Part shown: piece by piece, positions 1 through 6,694 of the stretch
Layout of the letters: each line of letters begins with the position of its first letter
How positions within the stretch are numbered: the stretch's first letter is position 1
Origin: an uncultured Gammaproteobacteria bacterium
GTDB taxonomy: Bacteria > Pseudomonadota > Gammaproteobacteria > CAJQNE01
NCBI GenBank assembly: GCA_905479545.1
Contig: CAJQNE010000304.1
Span: 1 to 16,218 of the forward strand
Direction of reading: 5' to 3'
Length of the DNA stretch: 16,218 nucleotides
Made by a program: the position numbers and the translations under genes
Notes under the pieces: model-generated
The model's database searches: none
Seen by the model: the letters and a program-made list of their open reading frames with translations, nothing else
What the model was told of the DNA's origin: nothing

Positions 1-818
1 TCAGTATCCAGGTTGGCTTTGCCCAGAATATAGAGTTGCCCATCCTGGTAATACGAGGTGCCAATACAGCCACTACTTATGCCACCACTACAGTTACCGG
101 CGCTGGTGTTATCGACGCTCCAATTCACTACTAGTGCCGGCATGGTTACGTTGCTATCAACCGCGACATTGGCGGCGATGGCGGTGTAGATGCTGTCGGA
201 AATAGCGAACGGCGCTGCGGCCCGAACGCCGGAGTAAGTCCTGAGTTGCTCGCTCCAACCAGACGCGGCGTGCAGGTCGCAAATCATGTCGTTGTTTATG
301 GTATTGCTTATTTCTGCTTCGAGCACGTACAGCGCGCTGTTAGCGGTATTGTCGACAACCCGGACGTTCCAGCTGGCGTTACCATTACCAATAAGTTCTG
401 CGCGGGCCCGAATGGTCACCGCTTGGTTGCGTTCCACTTCAACTGCATAACGGCCCGCTTCATCCGCGATGGAGGTGGACAGGACTGAACCGGCGCTGTT
501 GACGGCATCAACTCTGACGCCGCGGGCCGGGCGGCTTTCCGTGCCGTCGTAATCGAGGCCGTTACTGGCGTTAAGTGGCACGAAGTCGAAGCTGATAACA
601 CCGGAAATTTGCGCCGAGTCGAGGCCACTGTTGCTGCGCTCAGCGACTGCCGAACGGCTGCAGCTATTGGCGGCAACATTGCCCTGCGGTGCTGCGGGGT
701 CGGGTGCCGCGGCCGGGTTTTCAATCAGGGAGTTGGATGTCGACGTATCAGAACCTGAGCCGCCACCACAGGCAGCCAAGGTCAAGCCAGCCGCAACCAG
801 CAATAGTTGAATTTTCAA
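1..818 (-). CDS. Putative lipoprotein with carboxypeptidase-regulatory-like domain (3' truncated by window edge)
   Basis: The frame is open for 272 codons from a TTG start at 818 to the window edge with no stop, so only the N-terminal part is visible. TTG is chosen because GGAG lies 5 nt upstream and the protein then begins MKIQLLLVAAGLTLAACGGG, a short lipoprotein signal with lipobox LAAC (Cys17). A Gly/Ser-rich linker follows. Residues about 70-140 resemble a carboxypeptidase-regulatory/CnaB-like beta-sandwich (ISGVISFDFVPL, then RPARGVRVDAV and DEAGRYAVEVE). Several later cysteines (around IGTS and the GNCSGG stretch) could form disulfides. It is probably exported and anchored to a membrane. 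From memory, this architecture in marine gammaproteobacteria continues into a domain with an HExxH-like zinc motif shortly after the YILG segment. That part lies outside the window, so a metallopeptidase role is only inferred. It is codirectional with cmoB but 413 bp away, so it is likely its own unit. Confidence 0.82.
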   Translation of the reverse strand, partial: MKIQLLLVAAGLTLAACGGGSGSDTSTSNSLIENPAAAPDPAAPQGNVAANSCSRSAVAERSNSGLDSAQISGVISFDFVPLNASNGLDYDGTESRPARGVRVDAVNSAGSVLSTSIADEAGRYAVEVERNQAVTIRARAELIGNGNASWNVRVVDNTANSALYVLEAEISNTINNDMICDLHAASGWSEQLRTYSGVRAAAPFAISDSIYTAIAANVAVDSNVTMPALVVNWSVDNTSAGNCSGGISSGCIGTSYYQDGQLYILGKANLDT

Positions 819-941
819 ACTGTCTCCGTGCAGCAACTGTCACTGCTATTCTTTTTTACCGCAATGCGGCCTGATGACGGCAAAGGCATCTATGTGCCAG
901 TTATTTCACCGTTTCCTGTGCTTATATTTCTGCGAATAGCG

Positions 942-965
942 GCCTTTCGCTACGTGGCGAAAGGC
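942..965. repeat. Inverted repeat, 9-bp perfect arms
   Basis: Arms GCCTTTCGC (942-950) and GCGAAAGGC (957-965) are exact reverse complements around TACGTG, and the loop bases can pair further. No T-tract follows on either strand, so it is not a standard terminator. On the minus strand it lies 124 bp upstream of the lipoprotein start, where it could be an operator or a leader-RNA hairpin. Confidence 0.6.
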
Positions 966-1113
966 TCGGTTGTGTTATTGGTTACGAGAACGGCGGGTAC
1001 TGTAGAGAGGCAGGCTTAGCGCTGCTTGGCTTTTAGTGACAGTGCACGGTTGTTAACGTTTTATTGCGTTGCGAGTGGCTTCGGCAAATGCAGCAAGTTT
1101 TTTATGGGGATGC

Positions 1114-1148
1114 ACGCTGTTTTCTAAAAAGTTATTAAAAAACAGTGT
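1114..1148. repeat. A/T-rich dyad (CTGTTTT / AAAACAG)
   Basis: CTGTTTT at 1117-1123 and AAAACAG at 1139-1145 are reverse complements separated by 15 nt. Flanking bases extend the pairing to about 10 bp with one G-T wobble. It lies between cmoB and the lipoprotein gene. It could be a weak minus-strand terminator-like hairpin or a protein-binding site, and the sequence does not decide. Confidence 0.4.
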
Positions 1149-1231
1149 TTTGTATAGCTTCGCTTGACCGCCCGGTTGGTTTTTTTTCGGCAAGCTGTCT
1201 TCATAAACGCTAGCGAATTGTCTCGCTGTTA

Positions 1232-2248
1232 TTATTTCTTAACAGCTAGAACCACCGCCCGACGGGGTGCGGGGTACCCTTCAACGGTCTTGTTGCGGTC
1301 ATTAGGGTCAAGAAAGTCGGCCAGCGAGTGATAAGCCATGAACTCTGTGCTGCGCTGTTCATCAAGTGAAGTATCGCTCTCGTCGACAGTTCTTACGTGG
1401 GTAAAGCCTACCCGGCGTAGCCAGCTTTCCAAGGTCGCAACGCTGGGTAAAAACCAGACGTTCCGCATCTTCGCGTAGCGGCTGGAGTCGGCATTTGGCC
1501 CATCACCGCTAGGGACTAATACCTCGCCAAGTGCACCTTTGATAACCAAGGTTTCTAGTACCAGTTCGCCGCCGGGTTTCAGGCAGCCTTTTAGTTGCAG
1601 CAGGTGATCAATGGGCGAGCGGCGGTGGTACAGCACGCCCATGGAAAATACCGTATCCCAGGCTTCGGTATTAGCGGGAATATCATCTATGCCCAACGGC
1701 AGCACATCGAGGGCGGGGCTGGGTATTTGGAGTAATTGATGGATTGCTCTGAATTGCATCACGAACAACAGCATTGGATCTATGCTCAATACGCTAGCAG
1801 CACCGGCACCTAACATTCGCCAGCCGTAATAACCGTTACCGCAGCCAATATCGAGAACATGTTTGTATTCAAGGTCGATATGGGCTGCGAACCGCTGCCA
1901 TTTCCAGTCGGAACGCCATTCGGTATCGAGTAGCAGGTTGTTCAGCTGAAATGGGCCTTTGCGCCAAGGCATTAGCGGCGCGAGGGCAGCTGTAAGTTTG
2001 GCGGTATCCACAGCATCACCCCGAGTGGTAACGCTGCTGTGGAGTTCCACCGAATTGATCGGCAGGCTTGGCAGCGCAGTGAGTGCCGCCTGCCATTTGG
2101 CTAAATCGCCGTGGCCTTGTTGGTATACCGTTGCACAGTGTTGTTGCAGTGCGGTAGCCAGTTTGGGGTAATTTCGTTCGGCCAGCAGGTTAAATGCGGG
2201 TTGATGCCAGCCGAGTAAATCGTTCGCCGTATTTTCTGTCGTTGCCAT
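1232..2248 (-). CDS. cmoB: tRNA U34 carboxymethyltransferase CmoB
   Basis: CmoB transfers a carboxymethyl group from carboxy-S-adenosyl-methionine (made by CmoA) to 5-hydroxyuridine at tRNA position 34. This gives cmo5U, which widens wobble decoding in the cytoplasm. The 338 residues are slightly longer than E. coli CmoB (323). Family-specific blocks are clear: WRKGPF (95-100), DTEWRSDWKW (108-117), the Rossmann motif DIGCGNGY (133-140), FSMGVLYHRRSP (201-212), PGGELVLETL (225-234), SLADFLDP (308-315) and TVEGYPAPRRAV (321-332). Compared with the E. coli sequence as I recall it, about nine residues rich in Gly, Asp and Ser are inserted near 247-256, before RYAKMRNVW. The start sits 11 nt after the cmoA stop with a GGA-type ribosome site, so the two are almost certainly cotranscribed. 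Identification is firm. Confidence 0.97.
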   Translation of the reverse strand: MATTENTANDLLGWHQPAFNLLAERNYPKLATALQQHCATVYQQGHGDLAKWQAALTALPSLPINSVELHSSVTTRGDAVDTAKLTAALAPLMPWRKGPFQLNNLLLDTEWRSDWKWQRFAAHIDLEYKHVLDIGCGNGYYGWRMLGAGAASVLSIDPMLLFVMQFRAIHQLLQIPSPALDVLPLGIDDIPANTEAWDTVFSMGVLYHRRSPIDHLLQLKGCLKPGGELVLETLVIKGALGEVLVPSGDGPNADSSRYAKMRNVWFLPSVATLESWLRRVGFTHVRTVDESDTSLDEQRSTEFMAYHSLADFLDPNDRNKTVEGYPAPRRAVVLAVKK

Positions 2249-2259
2249 TTATTCCAGGT

Positions 2260-3000
2260 CTATTTAACAGCGATAATAGAAACAAAATTGAAGCACTGAT
2301 ACCAGACATCAACGCGTGAAAACCCAGCCTCCTTCAGGCGTTCCTTATGGACCTCTTTGGTTTCCGGTACCAGCAGATTTTCCAGCGCGCTGCGTTTTTG
2401 GCTGATCTCTAATTCGCTGTAGCCATGCTGCAGTTTAAAGCGTTCGTGCAATTCGGTATTCAGCTGGTCAATCGCCTCATCGGGAAAGCGGATTTTCTCT
2501 GACAGTATTAGTTTGCCACCCGGCAACATTCCCTTGGAAATTTCCTGCAGCACATGCAGACGGTCGCTAATGGGTAAAAACTGCAGGGTAAAGTTCAGCA
2601 CTACCAGCGAGGCATTTTCGATATGAACGTCACGAATATCGGCACAGATCATGTCGACGACTACGTCCGATTCGTAGGCTGCGACATCAGCCGCCAGCAG
2701 TTCTTTGCCGCGCTCAACCATAGCGGGGGAACTGTCGGCAGCGATAATGCGGCAGTGCTCACTCTGAATGCCGTGGCGCATGGCGATTGTCGCGGCACCC
2801 AGTGAACTGCCTAAATCGTAACAGTAGCTACCGGGCGTAACGCTGCGGCGCGCAATTTCACCAATGGTTGAAATAGTGGTGGCGTAACCCGGCACCGAGC
2901 GATCAATCATGTCGCCAAATACTGATGCAACCCGATCATCAAAAACGAAATCGCTGGTCGATTGTGGCTCGGCGTAGAGGGTGTCGCGATTGTCGGTCAT
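2260..3000 (-). CDS. cmoA: Carboxy-S-adenosyl-L-methionine synthase CmoA
   Basis: CmoA converts SAM and prephenate into carboxy-SAM (Cx-SAM), the donor used by CmoB in cmo5U34 tRNA modification. The 246 residues match the usual length (E. coli 247). Diagnostic stretches are FDDRVASVFGDMIDRSVPGY near residues 20-40, the SAM-binding YDLGSSLGAAT near 59-69 (the E. coli protein has Cys where this one has the first Ser), DSSPAMVERG, IENASLVVLNFTLQFLP, GGKLILSEK, NGYSELEISQKRSALEN-like GYSELEISQKRSALENLL, and the C-terminal WYQCFNF. The ATG start reproduces the family N-terminus (M-x-x-R-D-T-L), although its ribosome site is weak. It is the first gene of a cmoA-cmoB pair. A REP-like palindrome lies between it and ung, so cmoA may have its own promoter in 3001-3107, but none was clear. 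Confidence 0.97.
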   Translation of the reverse strand: MTDNRDTLYAEPQSTSDFVFDDRVASVFGDMIDRSVPGYATTISTIGEIARRSVTPGSYCYDLGSSLGAATIAMRHGIQSEHCRIIAADSSPAMVERGKELLAADVAAYESDVVVDMICADIRDVHIENASLVVLNFTLQFLPISDRLHVLQEISKGMLPGGKLILSEKIRFPDEAIDQLNTELHERFKLQHGYSELEISQKRSALENLLVPETKEVHKERLKEAGFSRVDVWYQCFNFVSIIAVK

Positions 3001-3107
3001 GGCGGTGGCGTTTTGTTAATGGGATAGCAGTAGTTTAGCAGCGTAGGTCTAGCAATTCTTACTCGCTGTAGCGGCACTCAATCGACACAATATTGGTAGC
3101 CGTGATG

Positions 3108-3140
3108 CCCTCCCCAGCCCTCTCCCGGAGGGGGAAGGAG
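3108..3140. repeat. REP-like GC-rich palindrome downstream of ung
   Basis: The stretch reads CCCTCCCC-AGCCCTCTCCC-GGAGGGGG-AAGGAG. Its C-rich and G-rich halves can fold back on each other. This pattern resembles short extragenic palindromic repeats scattered through many gammaproteobacterial genomes (from memory). It starts 8 nt after the ung stop on the transcribed strand and could act as a terminator or mRNA 3' stabiliser. A single copy in this window cannot prove that it is repetitive. Confidence 0.5.
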
Positions 3141-3147
3141 AAAAGAG

Positions 3148-3822
3148 TTATAGCTGCCAATTGATTTCGTTTTGGTCTAGCTGCTGCAAGTGGGCATTAA
3201 TCTGTGAAAATGGTTTGCTGCCGAAAAAGCCGCGATAGGCGGATAGCGGCGACGGGTGTGGTGATTTCAGAATAAGGTGTTTGTTGGTATCAATTGAGGC
3301 GCCTTTTTTCTGTGCGTGGCTACCCCACAGTATGAATACCAGATTGTCTCGTTCATCGTTGAGCAGCTGTACTATCCGATCGGTGAAACGCTCCCAGCCT
3401 CTACCGGCATGTGAAGCGGGCTGGCCGCTTTCAACGGTGAGTACATTGTTGAGTAGCAGCACGCCTTGGGTCGCCCAGGGCTGCAGGTAGCCGCTGGAGT
3501 TATTGATCCCGATGTCATCTTGCAGCTCTTTGTAGATATTAACCAATGACTTTGGCGGTTTTACATCGGGCTGCACTGAGAAACACAACCCGTGCGCATG
3601 CCCGGGTGTGGGGTAGGGGTCCTGGCCAAGAACAACCACCTTCACCGCTTCAAATGGCGTGCTATTCAGCGCGTTAAACCATTCGCCGGGCTTTGGGAAT
3701 ATCGCTTTTCCGGCGGCCATTTCGGCTTTTAAAAAAGCCCGCAGCTCGGCCATATAGGGTTGGGCGAACTCTTCGGCTAAGCGGGTTTTCCAGCTGTCGC
3801 TGAGTTTTATATCGCGTTGCAT
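3148..3822 (-). CDS. ung: Uracil-DNA glycosylase (family 1)
   Basis: Ung removes uracil from DNA to start base-excision repair of deaminated cytosine or misincorporated dUMP. The 224 residues match family 1 enzymes (E. coli 229). The water-activating loop is GQDPYPTPGHAHG (66-78), with catalytic Asp68 and uracil-stacking Tyr70. Many homologues have GQDPYH here, so this protein carries Pro at position 71. The uracil-specificity Asn is in LLLNNVLTV (Asn125), and the DNA-intercalating loop with catalytic His189 is HPSPLSAYRGFF (189-200). Nothing essential is missing. The ATG begins 2 nt after the vapC stop, with no clear ribosome site of its own. Translation may therefore be coupled to vapC, and transcription may depend on the vapBC promoter unless a promoter lies inside vapC. 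Confidence 0.98.
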   Translation of the reverse strand: MQRDIKLSDSWKTRLAEEFAQPYMAELRAFLKAEMAAGKAIFPKPGEWFNALNSTPFEAVKVVVLGQDPYPTPGHAHGLCFSVQPDVKPPKSLVNIYKELQDDIGINNSSGYLQPWATQGVLLLNNVLTVESGQPASHAGRGWERFTDRIVQLLNDERDNLVFILWGSHAQKKGASIDTNKHLILKSPHPSPLSAYRGFFGSKPFSQINAHLQQLDQNEINWQL

Positions 3823-3824
3823 AG

Positions 3825-4226
3825 TTAGTTTTCGATGAGAACGGGCTGCAAACCCAAATGTTTAACAAAAGGCTTAAAATCCCGATCAGAGAACAATAGC
3901 GGTAGGCTATTCTCGATACAGAACGTAGCAATAATTACGTCCGTTGTTCGTCGTATGGTGATGCCTTTTTTTCTCAGCGATCGATAGTTTTCAGCACTTT
4001 GTTCCGCCATGTGATGACCGAACATTTCGTATTGCGTCAGCGTACCAAGCGTTTGTTTGGCTATTTGATACTCTTTGTCAATTCTGAAACCTTGCAGTAT
4101 CTCAAGAAACAGTAAGTCGCCTATCGCCACGGTGCCTTCTTGCAGAGCCTGGTCTAGCGAATCGCTGTACTTATTCGTCGTACCGTTGAAGTAATCGATC
4201 CATACGCTGGTATCTACCAGAATCAT
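3825..4226 (-). CDS. vapC: VapC-type PIN-domain toxin ribonuclease
   Basis: A 133-residue PIN-domain protein, the usual VapC length. VapC toxins are Mg2+-dependent endoribonucleases that cut RNA (often tRNA) and are held inactive by VapB. The conserved acidic residues are visible: Asp5 in LVDTSVWIDYF, Glu42 in LEILQGF, Asp96 in TTDVIIATFC, and Asp114/Asp116 in FSDRDF. These match the metal-binding set of the family, so the enzyme looks intact. Its ATG overlaps the vapB stop by 4 nt (ATGA), typical of a coupled antitoxin-toxin pair. It ends 2 nt before ung. The RNA target cannot be read from the sequence. Confidence 0.94.
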   Translation of the reverse strand: MILVDTSVWIDYFNGTTNKYSDSLDQALQEGTVAIGDLLFLEILQGFRIDKEYQIAKQTLGTLTQYEMFGHHMAEQSAENYRSLRKKGITIRRTTDVIIATFCIENSLPLLFSDRDFKPFVKHLGLQPVLIEN

Positions 4227-4417
4227 TCAGCGCCGCGCATTTCGTCGAGGTCGCCTTCCCAGCTTAGCTTGCCCCGGAGCTTGCGTATCGCTTGCTGTTG
4301 GTTTTGCTTCACTAGCAGCTTAAGGCCTCGCTCCACCGCTTCTTTTTTCGTGCTGAGCCCGGTGACTTTCAGGGCGTCGGCCATAAGTTGGTCGTCGATT
4401 ACGATATTGGTTCGCAT
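4223..4417 (-). CDS. vapB: VapB-type antitoxin
   Basis: A 64-residue protein beginning MRTNIVIDDQLMADALKVTG, which resembles the VapB antitoxin family with an N-terminal ribbon-helix-helix-like DNA-binding part (TNIVIDD strand, then two helices with KKEAVERGLKLLVK). The C-terminal tail (LSWEGDLDEMRGAE) resembles the toxin-wrapping segment that ends many VapB proteins. VapB neutralises VapC and normally represses its own operon. I chose the ATG at 4417: a longer in-frame reading back to 4555 would run through the inverted repeat and into the preceding gene, and its extra residues do not look like VapB. The vapC start overlaps the stop by 4 nt. Confidence 0.9.
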   Translation of the reverse strand: MRTNIVIDDQLMADALKVTGLSTKKEAVERGLKLLVKQNQQQAIRKLRGKLSWEGDLDEMRGAE

Positions 4418-4424
4418 AATGTAA

Positions 4425-4451
4425 TGTGTATTAAAATGGCTTATATACACA
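4425..4451. promoter_or_regulatory. Candidate VapB operator (inverted repeat) at the vapBC promoter
   Basis: TGTGTAT (4425-4431) and ATACACA (4445-4451) are perfect inverted repeats with a 13-nt A/T-rich spacer, centred about 20 bp upstream of the vapB start. VapB or VapBC complexes usually bind such inverted repeats to autoregulate. On the minus strand the segment also contains TATATAA and TTTAAT, either of which could serve as a -10 element, so promoter and operator probably overlap. Confidence 0.55.
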
Positions 4452-4496
4452 ATAACATGGGTGGTGAAATGCGGCAATTGAGCAAAGCGGCTGCTC

Positions 4497-4844
4497 TCAG
4501 TTGTTGCTCTGTTCTGCATTGCCGGTAGCCTTAATACCGTGCAGCTGATGCTCACGGAGTATCAGGTTCAACAGCGGCCCGATTGAAGCCGCAAAAACGG
4601 TGAATACCGCAAACGCCAGCCAGTAAGCCAAAGGCTTTCCACGAGAGCGGCTGTCATAGAACATCCAGGCAAGAATAAGGCCGCAGGCAATGTACAAGTC
4701 GACAACAACCTGGGCAGTGGCAGGCACCATCATCAGGCTTTTTGCCCACTCAAAAAATCCTTGCTCGGTGACGGCTAAGGAATAGCCAGTCAAGCCGAGG
4801 AAAGCAATAAGTACGATGTATAGAACGATTAGCTTTAGGTTCAT
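4497..4844 (-). CDS. DUF2834-family small integral membrane protein
   Basis: A 115-residue protein with three predicted membrane helices, near residues 4-24, 46-63 and 72-95. The middle and C-terminal parts (VDLYIACGLILAWMFYDSRS, then GPLLNLILRE) resemble the DUF2834 pattern of a DL.IA..L..WM..D.R.RG motif followed by GPL. No biochemical role is known for that family. It starts 15 nt downstream of the di-heme protein stop with only a weak ribosome site, so it is probably the last gene of that operon and could be a membrane partner of the cytochrome proteins; that is inference. The stop lies 79 nt upstream of vapB. No transcription terminator was recognised between them. Confidence 0.85.
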   Translation of the reverse strand: MNLKLIVLYIVLIAFLGLTGYSLAVTEQGFFEWAKSLMMVPATAQVVVDLYIACGLILAWMFYDSRSRGKPLAYWLAFAVFTVFAASIGPLLNLILREHQLHGIKATGNAEQSNN

Positions 4845-4859
4845 TGGAGTTTAGCGGCC

Positions 4860-6581
4860 TTAAAATTCGAACATCGATGGCACGGCTTCGCGCATCTCGG
4901 GAAGCGGGTCGTTACCTTCCTTTATCGCTTTCGCTAGCTTGCGACGCTGCCAGCTGGTTTCCGGCGGCATTATTTTGTTCGCCTTGGAAGTACCGGCGTA
5001 GCGTTCCCAATCCAGTGCTTCGCGAATGGTTTCCGTGTCAGCAATTTTTTCCAGCACCACGGCTTCAGTTTCTCCGCCCATAAAATTCAGTTTCGCTGAG
5101 GGGTTGCCACGGTGGCAGCCGAAGCAGTATTGCTCGTAGTGTTCGAGCACTGAGCCGTCCGTTATATCCAGCGGTGGTTCGCCATCAAGTAAGGGATCCG
5201 ACAATTTGCTGGTATCGGCGTAGGCATAGCTCAGTTGCTTGCCGAAATGGCTACCGAGTTGCTGCATCACCGCGATGCGTTTGAACGGCTGCTGCGGCCA
5301 ATTGTAGGCTTGCACAGCTGCGGCAATTTTTGCCGGGTCGTAATTACTGAGTGTTTCCAGTAAGGCAATATCCTGTGGACTGAACAGCTGAGCGACGCCA
5401 TAAACCCCTTCCAGAGAACTGGCGTCATAAACAGCTTTATGAGCACGTGGTGTCAGTGGGTCCTGTGATGCGGGTAAGGGCGGCAGGGCGTTAAAATCGC
5501 TGACCTCATCTGCCGGTTTGCGGGTGAGCATAGCGACTACGCTATCAACCATTTCCCGTACCACTTCGCGGGTCGACGGACCGTCCAGAGCGTCTTCCAG
5601 TGGTGCGCGGTTCATCAGATCGTTATTCGCCAGCACCACGCCGCTTGCTGGCCAGTTTTGCTGCTGTAGTTGCAATAGCTCTGCTATTCGTGGGTCGGCT
5701 TCGTTAAAGCCACCGGGGTTCATGGCAAATGCCAGAGCCAGTTCCAGCATTCGCGAGCGGCAGCGGTTGCCGGTGTCGCCCGCGCCACAGCCGTCTATCC
5801 AGATTCGCTGGGTAGTCGAAATGCTATTACCCACGTCGGTAAAGCCATCGATACGGTCAGCAATCGCCAGACTGCCAGCGACGGGCAAGCCGTGGTAGCT
5901 GTCGCTACCGATGCGTTGTTTGGCGTGGGTGGTAACGGCAGGGTCGGCAGTGGTTTCCTGCCAGGGGCGTACCGGGAAAATGGTCGCTTCATTGGTATGG
6001 CAGGCCAGGCAAATGCTGCGTTGGGCATACACCAGTTTAGGCGTACCACCTACCTTGTAGTCTTTAATCAGCTGGAATTCATAGCGACCGGCGAGCTCGT
6101 TATAGCTAACTAGCTCAATTTCATCGGCACCTTGTGACAGGCCCATAAACAGCCGACCTTTAAACTGCGGCTGCAGCTCGCTGCTATTACCCGGTTCCAT
6201 ATCAGCTGCAATTACGACGCGAGGCTGGGCAAGGTCGCTGCTGGCTTTGAGCAATGATCGTGAGAAGGGAATCATCAGGCTGGCGGGGGCTTTGCCGTCT
6301 TGATCGTAACTGGCCAGCACCTCAATCATTTTTTCAAAAGGGTAAGGAATGCCGTTGTTTTCGGCGAAAATAAAATCGACCAGCGAGCGAGTGCCCTCGG
6401 GTGGCAGGTCTTCGCGGCTGATCAAGTCGAGTGAAGCAGCGCCGTCGGCAGCGAGGGGCTGCAGGTTTTTGGCCCGCGCTTCAAGCTCCTGTATTGGCGC
6501 GCTGTCGCGATATAGCCAATAGCCTAAAGCGGCGATAACGACTGCCAGAACAATCAGCGTGGTGAGTAATTTTTTGAGCAT
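4860..6581 (-). CDS. Membrane-anchored di-heme c-type cytochrome, uncharacterised family
   Basis: A 573-residue protein with an N-terminal membrane anchor (about residues 4-24) and a large periplasmic part. Two covalent heme c sites are visible: CLACH (191-195, in QRSICLACHTNEATIFPVRPW) and CFGCH (486-490). NKIMPP (535-540) near the C-terminus has the Met-Pro-Pro pattern that often provides the axial Met in class I cytochromes, so the C-terminal 100 residues probably form a cytochrome c domain. Cys265 and Cys274 may pair as a disulfide. The segment after the first heme (TIFPVRPWQET) recalls an uncharacterised group of secreted proteins carrying a CxxCHxNxxxIFxRxxWxET-like motif (from memory). 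It likely moves electrons in the periplasm, perhaps to or from the RoxA-like protein encoded upstream. AGAGG lies 9 nt before the ATG. The exact function is unknown. Confidence 0.78.
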   Translation of the reverse strand: MLKKLLTTLIVLAVVIAALGYWLYRDSAPIQELEARAKNLQPLAADGAASLDLISREDLPPEGTRSLVDFIFAENNGIPYPFEKMIEVLASYDQDGKAPASLMIPFSRSLLKASSDLAQPRVVIAADMEPGNSSELQPQFKGRLFMGLSQGADEIELVSYNELAGRYEFQLIKDYKVGGTPKLVYAQRSICLACHTNEATIFPVRPWQETTADPAVTTHAKQRIGSDSYHGLPVAGSLAIADRIDGFTDVGNSISTTQRIWIDGCGAGDTGNRCRSRMLELALAFAMNPGGFNEADPRIAELLQLQQQNWPASGVVLANNDLMNRAPLEDALDGPSTREVVREMVDSVVAMLTRKPADEVSDFNALPPLPASQDPLTPRAHKAVYDASSLEGVYGVAQLFSPQDIALLETLSNYDPAKIAAAVQAYNWPQQPFKRIAVMQQLGSHFGKQLSYAYADTSKLSDPLLDGEPPLDITDGSVLEHYEQYCFGCHRGNPSAKLNFMGGETEAVVLEKIADTETIREALDWERYAGTSKANKIMPPETSWQRRKLAKAIKEGNDPLPEMREAVPSMFEF

Positions 6582-6619
6582 GTTGTGCTGCCTCTAATTG
6601 TATTCCACGGGCCTATAAC

Positions 6620-6660
6620 CACAATGCCCGCTGCCCCTGGGTGGGAGAGCGGGCATTGTG
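6620..6660. promoter_or_regulatory. Intergenic stem-loop with 13-bp perfect stem
   Basis: CACAATGCCCGCT (6620-6632) and AGCGGGCATTGTG (6648-6660) are exact reverse complements around a 15-nt loop that can pair a little further (CCC with GGG). It lies in the 113 bp between the RoxA-like stop and the next cytochrome gene, 35 bp after the former. No T-tract follows on the minus strand (GGTTATAGG), so it is not a canonical terminator. A role in mRNA 3'-end protection or differential expression of the two cytochrome genes is the simplest reading. Confidence 0.6.
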
Positions 6661-6694
6661 AATGGTGCGGTCTAAGTCTGCAGTTCGCAAGCCA

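Larger units (their letters stand above)
819..1231. other. Intergenic region with two inverted repeats, no gene
   Basis: About 410 bp separate the cmoB stop from the lipoprotein start. No ORF here looks protein-like. It holds a near-perfect palindrome at 942-965 and an A/T-rich dyad at 1114-1148 (listed separately). A T8 run at about 1177-1184 on the plus strand follows only a weak ACC/GGT hairpin. No clear intrinsic terminator was recognised after cmoB, and no promoter for the lipoprotein gene could be assigned with confidence. Confidence 0.6.

Noticed and set aside
1165..1190. Possible plus-strand terminator (ACC-GCCC-GGT then T8)
   Set aside because: The stem is only three or so base pairs, and no plus-strand gene lies upstream to need it.
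4418..4555. Upstream extension of the VapB frame
   Set aside because: The extra residues do not resemble VapB, cross the inverted-repeat operator and overlap the DUF2834 gene.
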